NCBI GenBank assembly: GCA_030272155.1
Contig: CP126207.1
Location: forward strand, 372,001 to 436,000
From: Tetradesmus obliquus
Lineage: Eukaryota > Chlorophyta > Chlorophyceae > Sphaeropleales > Scenedesmaceae
Reading direction: 5' to 3'
DNA: 64,000 nucleotides
The notes under the pieces were generated by a model that saw nothing but the letters and a program-made list of their open reading frames with translations, was not told the origin of the DNA and did not search any database. This document shows positions 32,009-45,011 of this stretch, piece after piece (the first letter of the stretch is position 1; every line of letters starts with the position of its first letter). The position numbers and the translations under genes were made by a program.

Positions 32009-34531
32009 GCAGTCACATGTTGCTGACTGCTGATCTGAGGGCAGCGCCGGTACAGCTTGCACCAGCATGCATGAGACGATTTCCATTCTCCAGTCACCAG
32101 TCAAGCCACAATCACGCACCGTAACGTAATATCAGACATTGTTGGTACACGTCATGGCGACAGAGTGTTGTGGCACGGCAGCTCCTGCTTGCATCAGCTG
32201 CACTGACCATGCAACGGATCCTCCAGCCAGCTGCTGATCACGTGTACATACCCTGTACGAAGTATGAAGTAGTACTTCAAGCCGTTTGAGCGACACACCT
32301 GGCAGCCAGCTGCACAGTGCGCTGACACACCTGTCAAAGAGATGGGTGTGCAAGCTTCTGATGCGTAGGACTTGTAACATGTAAAAACAATGGCTGCGCC
32401 TGCTGTCCCAACTGTCAGGCTGCTGCTCACGCTTGCTGCTTGGCTGGTATGTTGATGTTGATGATGATGCCACGGCTCCCAGCGCAGGCGCTGCTCAACT
32501 GCAGCCTGTCGCACATTCAGCTGCCGCAGGACTGCATAGGCTGCAAGGACTGCAACTTGCCCAGTATTTGAAGGACTGCATAGGCTGCAAGGACTGCAAG
32601 GGCTGCAGCTTGACGCACAAATCAAGAGAAGAGAGCGTGTACAAGCGCCCAGAGCCATCTCAGAGTGGCATGCGACTGTGAGTGCCCAGTGAGCGATTGC
32701 CACTGGCAAAGGAAGAGAAACCGCCCTCATTCAACGTTTCAGCAATCACAGAAGTAGCTACTATAGGTACTGCTCATTGTCGTGTCAGCAACCAATCAGT
32801 TGCAGCTTGACAATGAATGGTAGGTGATCCAGGCATAAATGTCAAGTTGGCTCCACACCCCTCATCAGCGGAGTGAGAAGCAGAAAGGTGCTGCTGCATG
32901 GTGATTGCTAGGATGGTGATTGCTTTAGCAACGTGGCATTGCCCGGAGGGTTGCACGACTATACTTGCGGCAGCTGCTGATTCTGCGGAGTGTTGGTTGG
33001 TCCCAGTCGACCGCAGATCAGCAGCAGCAGCAGCAGCAGCGTGCAGCCTGCAAGCACTGCAATGCCAACAGCAGTGCAGCATTGTGGGTGAGCAGCAGGC
33101 TGCAACTTGAATGCGAAGCATGCGCTTGGCATGCACCATGCAGCAGCAGCAGCAGCAGCGGGAGCAACAACAGCGGCAAGTGCTGCACGTTACTCAGGAT
33201 GCGCTTGGCATGCACCATGCAGTAGAAGCAGCAGCAGCGGGAGCAGCAGCAGAGGCAGCAAGTGCTACATGATGCGCTGCCTGCACTAGGCATGCACTTG
33301 CACATGTCACTAAAAGTTGACAAGGCTGGAAATATAGAAAAGCAGATGCTCACAAATAAGAAGGCGTCCCTGGCCATACACACGCCACATGCACAGCTGC
33401 AGCAGCTCATAAGACAGCACAGGACATCTGCAGCCGGCAGCGACATTTTTGCTGCGCCACCGTGACACCCGGCTTGCGCAGTTGCACTTTGAAGTTTGTA
33501 AAGGGCTGCTGCTACCACCTGTGCCAGCTGGCAGTTGCTGCTATGCTTGTGTCTGTCTGTCATGCCGCTGCTGATGTGCAGAGGCTGGAGATGAGTGCAT
33601 GCACTACTGTGGTTTACTGCCAGATTACGATGCAGGCATGTCGTGAGCAGCAGCTGCATAACGCAGCTAATGCTGTGCAACGCTGAAGCTGGTTTGTGTA
33701 GCATGCTGCAACTACGAAGCCCGCATGTGTATTGCATTGCTGTTGCTGCTGGGTTGCTGCCATGCGTTGCAGGCAACTGCGCTTCTGTACTTGTGCACAG
33801 TTGTTGCATGATGAATCTAATCATGCAAGTATCCTATCCGCCCTTGAAACAGCTTAGCAGCAAGAACCCAGCAACCAACCACCAGGTCAAGCTGACCAAA
33901 GCAGCAGAGTTGCTGCCAGCTAAGCTGGGTCGCCAGCAGAACACGCCAAGGATCGCAAATCGCATAAATGCGTACATATAAGTGTAATTCAAGTGTTTGG
34001 GCACTACAACGGGACAATTGCTTGTTGCGATCGCAAGCTGTTTTTGCGCTCGGCATCAAACACTTCGGTGTGTGCATCATGAGGCCCCTGTCGCCTTTCG
34101 ATCAAGCGTATTTACATTGGTTTGTTTGTTGAGATTCTTAGAAACAGCAAAGCATGCCTCTTCTGACCGAGTAACTGCAGAAAAGTTGAAAACCGCGACA
34201 AAAACCTTGCAGCTCGGAGTTGTGTCGGGCCCTCGCTCATAAGCATCGCTGCCACTTCTTCGTCCATTCAGCAGAGACTTGATAAACCCCGTGCGTGACT
34301 AGCGAGTTGACTTTGACGCCGCTGGGCACAGAAACGCCTCGCGCAAACAGACGAGGCACATACAGCCGCTACAAGGTGAACAGCAGCAAAATACAGCCTT
34401 TATCATTGCATATATTGCATAACACCTGGCCGAAACAGCAAATGCAGCAGTGCATGGGGAAGATGCGGATGTACTGCTTCGGACGGGACCTCGCTCATCG
34501 GTGTCTCGCTTCCTGTTTGTCTGTAGGCACC
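31091..34531. other. spacer between the SET gene and the secreted-protein gene
   Basis: Apart from the doubtful minus-strand exons near 31.7-32.5 kb, I see no gene. Contents: a CAG run at 31950-32002 next to a duplicated segment containing gactgctgatctgagg (about 31925 and 32026); three tandem copies of tgcagtccttgcagcctatgc-like sequence (32531-32610, minus sense); and three copies of a segment of about 70 bp around cttggcatgcaccatgcag (33114-33300). It must contain the divergent promoters of both flanking genes. Confidence 0.5.
31687..32531 (-). CDS. possible minus-strand gene, two candidate exons, function unknown
   Basis: Exon-like block 32531-32431 follows cctatgcag and reads LRQLNVRQAAVEQRLRWEPW, then a His/Gln stretch, before the donor gtgagc. 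Block 31836-31687 follows a (CTG)n-CAG acceptor and reads VQPADLSMLLNIILSPTTLA and on to WQREVAR, stop. The splice signals and the partial upstream copies of both acceptors look like those of the real genes. I cannot join the two in phase, find a start, or recognise a family. Confidence 0.25.
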
Positions 34532-37368
34532 ATGCGTGTCGCAGTGGTGGCAGTCCTGCTGCTTGGCGCCCTTGCTTGCGCCACAGCAGAAGGTGCGTGC
34601 ACTTTGATTCCGGCCAGTTGCAGCAGCAGTTGGTGGTCGAGGACCACGCAGCGGCAGCATGCACAGCCAGCAATGCACGCAATCGTTCTGAGTTCAAGCA
34701 ATAGAGACCTATGCAGCGGCTTCTTTTTCAGCTGGCGCCAGCAACAGCAGTTCCTGCTGTCGCAGCATGTTTCGTTGCTGCGGGCGCACGCCCTCCGCAA
34801 TACGTGTTGCATGCCTCCCTGCAATGCCACAACATTCATATTTAATTAAAGTATATCAACTATATCATTCACATGTCCACTATCCCGCAGATGGAGTGAA
34901 GACCTCTCTCCCCAAGCCCGGAACAGGCAGGCTGACCTGCATCCTGCCCATCAAGAACCTCCGCTGCACAGTCGACACCCGCACCGGCTTCGTCGCCGGC
35001 ATGCGCTACGGCTACGGCCCATATGGCGACTTCAACATCTGCTCTCAGGGTAACTCCTTCCAGACCACCTGGGACATGAGCCCTACCAAGTACAAGCAGT
35101 CCATCACCTGCCCTAACGGCCCAGTCAACCCCATCCCCGGCTCAGACATTCCCACATGGGCAAACAAGAACCCCATCAACGAGGGATACCTGATGCCATA
35201 TGGCTCCATGGTGACTCAGGTGCTGGTTCTGGAGGCCCCTAACCCCCTCGGCCCCACCTTCGGAAAGATCGCGGCCATCGCCTTCCGTTACACCAACAAG
35301 GAGCTCGCCGAGGCAGCACCCGGCTGCGGCCGGGCCCCTTACAGCTGGGCCGTGTGCGGTAACGTGGAGTACGCATCAGCATACCTGTTCCCAGGCAGCA
35401 ACCCCACGCCTCCCCCTACCGGCCCAGTTGTCCTGCAGGCGCAGTACAGCAGCCCTCTCACCGAGTCCGGTGGTCCCTCTTTCCTGGGCTCTTTCCAGGC
35501 TATCTGCGGTGCACCCCGTGGTGGTGGCTACCTGGGTGGCGATCCCCATGCCGGCTCCAAGTTCTGGATCAAGGAGCTCAACCGCGTGTGCTTCACCAGG
35601 CGTGAGTGCCAGGGCTTTTGGATGCATAGATTCCTGTATGCCTGGTCAATGCATGCAGTGTAATGTACCTGCCTGTGCAGCAGCAGCAGATGTGTATGAC
35701 TGCTAGCAGTAGCAGTAACGGGCCAGACTGGATGCAGCAGCAGCGACTGCATCAGTCTTCTTGCCATGCTGCAGATGAATGCAGCAGTTGATGCAGCAGC
35801 ACTTCACAGTCCCTGTGCCTGTGCACAGCTTCAGCAGCACTGCCTGCAGCAACAATACACTACATCACCAAACCTGCCCTGCTGCTGCCGCCACTTGCAA
35901 TCCATTAACCCCTGCAGTGGCCCACCCCATCCTGGCCAAGCCCATCACCATCAACACACACTCCTGAACCCTGCTGAGCCTTGAGCACTAAACACCCTGC
36001 TGCTGCCGCTGCTGCTGTCATTTCTGCAGTGGCCCACCCCATCCTGGCCAAGCCCATCACCACCACACCCCGCCCCGAGCCAAAGTACGACTGGAACGTG
36101 CCAAACACCCCCTGCGGCTTTGACAAGAAGGTGGGTTTTAGCACGGCCTCGGGCCTGGGGTTTAGTGACAGGACAGACGTGGGATAGAACGTGCATGCTT
36201 TGTGGGGAGAAGGACTTGCGACTTCGACAAGAAGGTTGTTGACAGTGCCAGCTGTTCTGCTCCTTTGCAGCTACAGTCGACACAAACCTAAGATTTTCAC
36301 AAGGCCTGAGGCTGCCGACAGCCAACACTGCTCGTCCTGCACACAATCCCACACATGCTGCTGCGCGGTCGCTGACAGCACCTTCCTTTTGCTTTTTGTG
36401 CCTCTTTGCACGCCTCAAGGAGCCCCCCAGCCTGTCCTGCGTGGACACCCAGTACACACCTCTTGCACTTCACTGCTGCCTGAGTTGCTGACAACCAACC
36501 TGCTGTTGCTTTTTGCTTCATTTTGTTTCTCTTTGCAGGCCTCCAAGGACTCCCCCAGCCTGTCCTGCGTCAACAGCCAGTCCGTCGTCGCCACCGGCAA
36601 GTTCTCCGTCATCTTCACTGACGGCGAGGGCAAGCCGTGGACCATCGGAGAGAAGGACGGCAAGCTCGGCAAGGTGCACGCCGCTTCAGTCTTCATGGGC
36701 ACCGAGCCTGCAGGTGGGTTTTAGGGTGAAGCCTAGGGTTTTGGGCAATGCGGCCTCAGGTTTTAGGCTTGAAGTGTGGGCGGTGGGGGCAAGTCATGGT
36801 CCATCGGGGAGAAGGACGGCAAGCTCGGCAAGGTGCACGCCGCCAGCGTGTTCATGGGCACCGAGCCTGCAGGTGGCTTTTAGGGTGAAGCCTAGGGTCT
36901 TTGGCAATGCGGCCTCGGGTTTTAGGCTTGCGGTGTGGGTGGTGGGGGCAAGCCATGGTCCATCGGGGAGAAGGACGGCAAGCTCGGCAAGGTGCACGCT
37001 GCTTCAGTCTTCATGGGCACCGAGCCTGCAGGTGGGTTTAGCGCCCGTGTGGTTTTGTGGTTTTGTGGTTGTTGGGGTCATTCGTTTTGCAGTGTCAACA
37101 TCAACAGCTGCAGATCTGGCACAGTGTTTCCATCTGTCACCTGCACTTGTGGTCCTGCGCACAGCATTGACAGCAAAGAGGGTCCTGTCTTCAATGTCTC
37201 TTGCTGCTAAAACTGTCGCTGACCACACCTTGCGCGCTGCTGCTGCCGCCGTTGCTGGTTGATCCTGCAGCTGAGGAGGACATCGTGGTCAGCGAGATTG
37301 AGGCCCCAGTGGCAGCAGAGGAGCAGGTTGTGGAGATCGGCGAGGAGACCCCCGCTGACAAGCAGTAA
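34532..37368 (+). CDS. secreted cysteine-containing protein, unknown family (5 exons, 381 aa)
   Basis: I do not recognise a family. Exons: 34532-34592, 34891-35601, 36030-36130, 36539-36713 and 37271-37368; all phases agree. Exon 1 is a signal peptide: MRVAVVAVLLLGALACATAE. The mature part has at least ten Cys, a Gly/Tyr-rich stretch (GMRYGYGPYGDFNIC), a short PTPPPTGP linker and repeated segments rich in Pro. The end is acidic (VAAEEQVVEIGEETPADKQ). Codon choice in exon 2 is strongly biased to C/G-ending codons, with almost no triplet runs, unlike the neighbouring genes. That suggests high expression, so an abundant extracellular or cell-wall protein is my inference. The start is the ATG at 34532, whose frame gives the signal peptide and fits the exon 2 phase. 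Confidence 0.85.
35914..37033 (+). repeat. partial copies around exons 3 and 4 of the secreted-protein gene
   Basis: A 5'-half copy of exon 3 is at about 35916-35955 (after cctgcag, reading AHPILAKPIT), and an exon 3 tail is at about 36218-36234. A 5'-half copy of exon 4 is at about 36412-36465 (the codons for PSLSC are recognisable). Two 3'-half copies of exon 4, at about 36786-36872 and 36940-37032, repeat IGEKDGKLGKVHAAS to GTEPAG with the donor. Confidence 0.87.
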
Positions 37369-39090
37369 GCGTTACATAACATGTTGTGCAACATGTTGTA
37401 ACAACTGCAGCTGGCAGGCCCCAGCTGGCGCTGCAGGCAGCGGCAGTGCTTGGTGGTGTCTGCTGCTGCAGTGTGTACTGCTGCTGGTCCTTACAAAGCG
37501 CGCTAGTAAGGCCGTTGTGTAGTAGGAAGTGTGCTGAGCTGTGTATGTCTTGCTGCACCAGCAGCATGATGTCGCACAGTCAGCAGGCATGGTTTGGGGT
37601 TGGGACCTGGTCACACAGCGCGGCTGCCGCGTGTGTGGCTTTGCTTTGCATGAAGCAAAAATTCTTTTGTGTCTGCGTCAAAGGTTGTACGAAACTCCGT
37701 GTTCTCCACAGCACGCTGCAACACGCATGCTGGGTTGTCTCTCCTCTGCGGGGCTGCAACACTGCTCCTGCAGCATGGTGAACATAAGGAAGGAAAAATC
37801 ATTTGAAAGGGAGTAGCATGCCAGGCTGAGCAAGCCTGTGCATCGTGTTGGCTCAAGAAAAATCGCTTCCCTAATGATTCTGCTGCTGCTGTCGTGCTGC
37901 GCTACACCATTCTGTGTGGCTGCTGCCCGCAGCAGGCTTGTAATTAATTGCCTCTTGTTGCCTGTGGTTTGCTGGGTGTTGGCGCCACAGACTGAGTTCC
38001 AGCAGCACTCTCAGCGCAGAGACTCACTAGGCCAGCAGCACAGCTTAAGATGCAGACCAGCTAACACTTCCCAATTAAGGAAGCCCCTCGATCATGCTTG
38101 GCAGCCAGCTTACACTGCTTGTGCTGTGCACCGGCAGGTCCAGGCTTTACAGGTGTGCACCATGCTATTACCTGCAGTCCACTAAGCACGTCAAAATCGT
38201 TATATATAGTCTCACCAGTCATAGCAAAGCCAGTTGAAAGTAAAACAGCCTGTGACTTGTGGCAGAAGGGAGCAAAGTTTCGGCTGTTCTAGTTCTTGTT
38301 ATTGCGTGCCAGCAAGCGCGCTGAATCAAGTGAAACCAGCAGTGCTGAGCGCTGGGGGCCACGGCAGACGGTGACAATGAGAACGTGATGTTGAGCAGGG
38401 CCCTGCTGAAAGGAACAATGCCAGTCAATGAAAAGATCAATGCCAATGCACTGTGTTGCAGCTGAGCAGCATGTTTGACCCTGCAGTTTGACCCACCGCG
38501 TTCTGGCAGACAACACAGCAGGTCCTTGCTGTAACCTGCTAGAAGAGCAAGCGGTAATCCCTGCTTCTCGAAAAGGCTGCAGAAGAGCCAGGCGTGCAGA
38601 ATCAGGTGCCACCAGGCTTTTGAATGCAGGACCTGAGCCCCAACATGACACTGGCGGGCAAATGTTGCGGGCGCTGTTGTTGCCCTTTTCCTTCAGAGAC
38701 TTGTTGCCAGCTATGCACAGTGGAATCACGAAGTTTAAGCCGAAAGTGCTGAGCCCGCAGTTGCACGAGCTGCACCCACACAGCTGGAGAGTTGCTACCC
38801 ACTGAAAAACAGATCACAGCCAGCTCCATCACGTCCATCTTACCTTTGTTCAACGAAACAAACGTCCAGCAAGCAGTCAAAGCATGCTGCTGCACGATCA
38901 ACCCCACATAGTGGAGTAGCTGCGAAGGCAGCAATCTCTGTGCCATCAGAGCACCCAGCTGCTTGACAAGGCTGCAACAACATGGTACGTGAAGTTGAAA
39001 TACATTTGTATCACACAGGACACGGCTTGCTGTACATCGCAAGGATCACCAGCTGCACTGTCAGCGAGCCCTCGCTCCCTCGCCTGAGGC
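37369..39090. other. intergenic spacer
   Basis: No gene seen. A TGTAA at 37397-37401, 29 nt after the preceding stop codon, could be its poly(A) signal. All open frames are short and without family resemblance. Confidence 0.5.
37397..37401 (+). terminator. possible TGTAA polyadenylation signal of the secreted-protein gene
   Basis: The chlorophyte poly(A) signal pentamer lies 29 nt after the TAA stop at 37366. The distance is short for an algal 3' UTR. Confidence 0.3.
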
Positions 39091-42000
39091 ATGCATCCAT
39101 CGTTTCATGCTGTGCAGGCTTCTATTTTCGGTCAACATGCGCTGCCCAGCTACTGGCTGCACGATGCCGTGGCCCGGGGTGACTTGAAGGTGAGGAACCC
39201 TCCCCTGCAGCTCACAATCAACCCGTGCTTTCTGCATTCTGTGACACGGGTTCATTTCTCAGGATACCTCCTGGCATGATCCACGCTGCAGCAGTGCCTG
39301 GGGCTGCACAACGTGTCTGCTGTTGGTGATGCACAGCAGCAGCTCAGGCCAGTCCTGCAGTGACGCCTGCTTCAATCTCATCTGCCTGCTCTTCGCAGCT
39401 TGCAGGAGTGGCTGATTGTGGCTCACACCCTCAAGTGTCTGCTACACTACATCACATCCAACCTCCTGCTACTGCTGTGTTTGTTTGCACGGTGCCTTGC
39501 TGTGTTGCACTGCAGCTGATGAAGCAGCTGCTTGCGGACCCGGCTTTCCCGGTCAACAAGCCGGTGCAAATGCCAAACGGAATCATCTTCATCCCCCTGC
39601 ATGTGGCCATCATGCAGCGCAACACAGCAGCAGAGCAGCTGCTGCTGGAAGCAGGTGCGGCATGCGGCGCTGGCAGCAGCAACGTTTACAAAGCCAGCGC
39701 ACTAGGAGCAGCACAACACAGCACAGCAGCGCAGCAGCAGCGCAGGAATGTTTTCAGGCTGCTGCGAGTTAGGCAGTGGCAGCACACTAGGAGCAGCACA
39801 AGTTGGGACAGCAACTCCAGCTACACAGTTGTGCTGAGCTTGCAGGACAGCTGAGGCCACTGAAACAAAACAGGCAGCAGTGGCAGCAGCTGCTTGCAGG
39901 AGTAGGAGCGGGGCAGTGCTTAGTGTTAGCAGCAAGGCGCTCGTTCCTGCAAGCGCTGGCTGTTTGCTTTGTCTGCAGCAAAAGCAGCCGGAGCGAATGC
40001 TGTGCAAACTTGCAGTAGCAGGCAAAAGCACACCTCAAAGCAGCGCTCATGCCTGCCAGCGTTGCCAGCACCATACTTCACGCTGCATCACTGCATGCTG
40101 CTCCGCTGGGCTCTGCAGCTGTGCACTTAGGCAGCGTCCTGCAAGCACGCACTCCTGCAAGCGCGCATCTTGCAAGCCACTGCGGCCTGCACTGGTGTAG
40201 AGCTAGGCTCCCTGGTCAGCACTGCTTGGGCGGCGCTCAACCTTTTCGAACGCAACTGTTGCTTCTGTGACAGCTGGGTATGTGCGCTGCTCTGCCTGGC
40301 TCCAGTGCTGGCTCCGCCGCAGGCGGCAACGTCGATGCCGTGCGCAACCACTGTATGTTGGCTTAACCTTTGTGTCTTGTGCTGCACTGCGCGGCTCGTG
40401 TTCAGCGCCGCACTACAGGCGGCAACACCAATGCGCGCGCGCCTTACATGCATGTTGCCTCACATGGTTTGCCTTGCGCTGCGCTGCACGGCTCGTGTCG
40501 TACGCTGCGCTGGGCAGGCGGCAAGCCTGATATCCCGTCAACAAGGCAGTCCTACATGTCGACTATTTGACGCTGTTTTTTGTGTCGCTGCGCTGCGCTG
40601 TTCAGGCGGCAACCCCGATGCGGTCGCTGAGGAGTTTCGGCAGCAGTACCGGCAGCAGCCCGCCGTCGAGGCAGCTGCAGCAGACGCAACAGCAGCAGAC
40701 ACAGATGCAGCCAAAGCAGCAGCAGCGGTGGCAGCCAAAGCAGCAGCAGCAGCAGCCGAGCCGCGGCGCTGCAGCTTTGCGGAGTTGCTGGTGGCTGAAG
40801 CAGCTGATTTGACCGGCGTGGCGGATGTTGCGCTGGGCACATCTTGGCTGCATGAGGTGGTCAGGTGGGTCTAGTTGGTGATTTTACTGTTTGTATGATT
40901 TTGCGAGAGCGGACGTTGCATGTGGGTCCTGGCACCGTCTCAAATGTTTGCATAATGACATGACAAGAAAATGGACCAGAGGGCGCCCGGAGGCAGCTAC
41001 GTGGCGGATGTGGTCAGGTGGGTGGCTGACGTTTTGATTGTCTGTTTTATGACAAGAAAAGGCAAAGCTGAGAAGGTGGGTGGCTGTCCTGTCTTGCGTG
41101 CCGTGATTGGTGTCCTGTCCGTGAAGCAGGGCGTACATCTTTAACACTGTGTGTTATACTGATCTGTCGCTAGCGTTTTGTTTTTGTCGCTCTTCCAAAC
41201 CCTCGTCCTGCAGGCACCGCATGGAGGAGGCCGTGGCTAAGGCACTGGTGAAGCAATAGGCGCCGCTGGACGCTGTGTGTGCTGCTGATCTGTCACTGAT
41301 GCTGTGTGGTTTTGTCGCTCCTCCAAACCCTCTTCCTGCAGGCACCGCATGGAGGACGCAGTTGCTAAGCCGCTTGTGAAGCAAGGAGTGCTGCTGGACG
41401 CTACGTGTTACTATGCTGTCACTGACGCTGTGTGGTGGGCTTTACTTTTGTGTCTTTACTTTTCTGCTGCAGGCACCGCATGGGGGAGGTCGTGGCTAAG
41501 TCGCTGGTGAAGGCAGGGGTGCCGCTGGACGCTACGTGTTACTATGCTGTCACTGACACTGTGTGGTGGGCTTTGCTTTTGTGGCCCTGCTGCTGCAGGC
41601 ACCGCATGGGCGAGGTCGTGGCGAAGTCGCTGGTGAAGGCAGGGGCGCCGCTGGATGCTGGCGATGGCAAGGGCAACACTGCGCTGCACTATTCGCTGGA
41701 GCTGGACGATCTGCCGGTGAGTGAAAAGATCAGCCCTGGTCTTCAATGCAAATCAGGTCCAAATCAGCTGCTGTGCGCTGTCAAACTTTGTTGCATTGCG
41801 TGTTGTTGTGCTGGTGATGGCACCTGCAGGTGAGGGACAAGATCAGCCCTGGTTTTCACTGCAATCCCGGTAATAGTTATCCACTGCAACACTTTGTTGA
41901 ATTTTGTTTTGTCGTGCTGGCGATGGCAAGGGCAACACTGCGCTGCCCATTTTTGCTGGAGCTGGACGACCTGCCGGTGAGGCACAAGATCAGCTGTTTT

Positions 42001-42473
42001 CACTGCAATTTAGTCCAAATCAGCGGCTGTGCGCTGCCAAACCTTGTTGCATTGCGTGTTGTTGTGCTGGCGATGGCAAGGGCAACACTGCGCTGCACTA
42101 TTCGCTGCAGCTGGACAACCTGCCGGTGAGTGACAATTGCAGCTGTTTTCACTGCACAATTCAGGTCCAAATCAGCTGCTGTGCGCTGCCAAACTCTGTA
42201 GCATTGCGTGTTGTGGTGCTAGTGACGGCAAGGCAACACAGCGCTGCACTGTTCACTGGAGCTGGACGACCTGCCAGTCAGTGACATTTGCAGCTGTTTT
42301 CACTGCAACTCATGTCCAAATTAGCTGCTGTGCGCTGTCAAACTTTGTTGCATTGCGTGTTGTTGTGCTGGCGATGGCAAGGGCAACACTGCGCTGCACG
42401 GCTCACTGGAACTGGGCGACCTGCAAATGAGTGACAGTTGAGTTGTAACAGATCGTGAACGACTTGTTACTAC

Positions 42474-42509
<36 letters not shown>

Positions 42510-42582
42510 AGACCTGTTGCATGCTCTTGGACTTGGGTCCCAACATCAACCTGTACAACAAGGTCGGCTACACCTTGCTCTC

Positions 42583-42625
<43 letters not shown>

Positions 42626-42698
42626 AGACGTGCCGCACGCTCCTAGACTTGGGCGCCAACATGAACCTGTACAACATAGTGGGCCACACCTTGCTCTC

Positions 42699-42729
<31 letters not shown>

Positions 42730-44961
42730 AGACGTGCCGCATGCTCCTAGACTTGGGCGCCAACATGAACCTGTACAACAAAGTCGGCTACACCTCCTTC
42801 TCCTGTGCGTGCATGGCTGGCGAGCCATCTCTGGTGACGTACATGATGAGCCTGGGAGCTGACGTCAATGGTGGAAGCAGCAGGCCGCTGCAGCTGACCT
42901 GCAAGGGCAGCCCGGGCAAGGCCATCTACAGGTGCGGGCTTTTAGTAAATTATAGACGAAATATGGACAGAGATGAATGGATCCGTAAGTGGTATGTGTA
43001 ACAGTATGTTTGTCAGAGCTTGAGATATTGATGCATGGATGGTGACGTACATGATGAGCCTGGGAGCTGATGTGAATGGCGGCAGCAGCAGGCCGCTGCA
43101 GCTGACCTGCAAGGGCAGCCCGGGCAAAGCCACCTACAGGTGGGTGCAGTCAACTAAACATTACATCATTTTGAAACAATTCGGTGCTTGTTGACACATT
43201 GATGGTCTGAATGTGACAGGACCGGGAAAGATTGCCTGAACATGTCCTGCAGATGCCCTGTCTGCTGCCATGTTGACTAAGACCATCTGTTACTTTGACC
43301 GTCACTTTGACCGCAGGAACCCTGAGGCCAGCGTTGACCAGGTCAGCGCCTGGATGGCTGCCTGGGCTGCTGACAAGGACGGCAAGCGCAAGATATACTT
43401 GTGAGTGGTTAGGGGGATATCTGATGTTGGAACATCGGCAATGCAACAGCAGCGGCAGCAGCAGTCGACACCAACAGCAACAACAGCAGCAGCAGCAGAC
43501 GCACCAGCTTTATAATGCGGCATGGCTTGCGGTCACATGTGATCGGTGCCAGGCCGCTGCAATGCGCAGCAGCAGCAGCAGCAGCAGCACAGGCTGCATT
43601 CTCTTGGGACAGCATCTTCCCAGCTGACATGCTGCACTCAGTAATATCGCCACGCCGGACAGGTTTCAATACGCGTGCCGCACTGCTGCTGCTGCTGCTG
43701 CTGCTGCAGTGACATCGCGAAGCAGCTGTTGTCGCACGGCGCGGACCCTCAGGCTGGTTCAGACGATGGCAGCTTTCCTCTGCTGGCTGCAGCAGAAGTC
43801 GGCTTCACAGAAGTGATGCAAGAGCTGGTCAGCGCAGACATGTACAGGTGCGGCGCGACGCTTGATATAACATGTTGTATCGTGTTGTGCTGTTCGAGCC
43901 AAGCCCTGCTGAGCAAATGTCACAAGGCGGCCCCGGTGACCGTCAGCGTGATACAAACCTAAGCCAAGCAGCACGTGGCAGCAGACACCCAAACACATTC
44001 TCATACACTTTGCTGAGTGCTGTTGCTTGATCCTAACCTCTTTCACTGAACTTCAACCGTTGCCGCAGGGCGGCCCTGGCAGCCATCAGCGCGATCGAAA
44101 CCTACGCCAAGCAGAAAACAGCAGCAGCAGACACTGACGCTGCAGCAGCAGCAGCTGCTGCCAAGGCGGCTGCCTCAGCGCCTGACGCAGCAGGCAAGGC
44201 GCGCGCGCTGCAGCGGGTGCCGGCTGGCTCGTTGAGCAAGGCTGCTGCTGCTGCAGAGACGGATGTGAGCAACATCACAACCACTGTGGCGCCGTGCCTG
44301 AACAGGTGAGTGACGCTCATGATGAAAAAGCTTGCTTTTGTTGCCTTTCCTTGCTTTGGATCTGCAAATGGTGCGGTGGTTGTGGCGTGTGTCATGCGGC
44401 AGTGCAAAGTTCGGTTTTGCGCGCGCTGCAGCGCGTGCCGGCTGCTTCGCTGAGCAAGGCTGCTGCCGCGGAGACGGATGTGAGCAACATCACGACCACC
44501 GTGGCGCCGTGCCTGAACAAGTGAGTGGCGCTCATGATGAAAATGCTTGCTTTTGTTGCTTTTCTTGCTTTGGATCTGCGAATGATGCGGTGGTTGTGGC
44601 GTGTGGGGTTGCCAGTGTGTTGTGCGGCAGTGCAGGGTTTGTTTTTGCGCGCGCTGCAGCGCGTGTCGGCTGCTTCGCTCAGCAAGGCTGCTGCTGTTGC
44701 GGACACGGACGTGCAGAGCATCACGACCACTGTAGCGCCGTGCCTGAACTAGTAAGCTATGCAGCGGTGTCGCGCAGGAGTGCATTTGAGCGTGCACGCG
44801 TGCGTGCGCGTGCGTTTGTGCGTTTTGCCGTAATGTCAATGCATGTCTGGTTTGGTAACATGTGGTGTTTTTTTGGCGGATGCTGACGCGCAAAACAAAA
44901 TGACACGACGGATGTGGCGCGTACTTTGAACAAGGGAGTGAATACCTGCTGCTGCTGCTGC

Positions 44962-45011
<50 letters not shown>

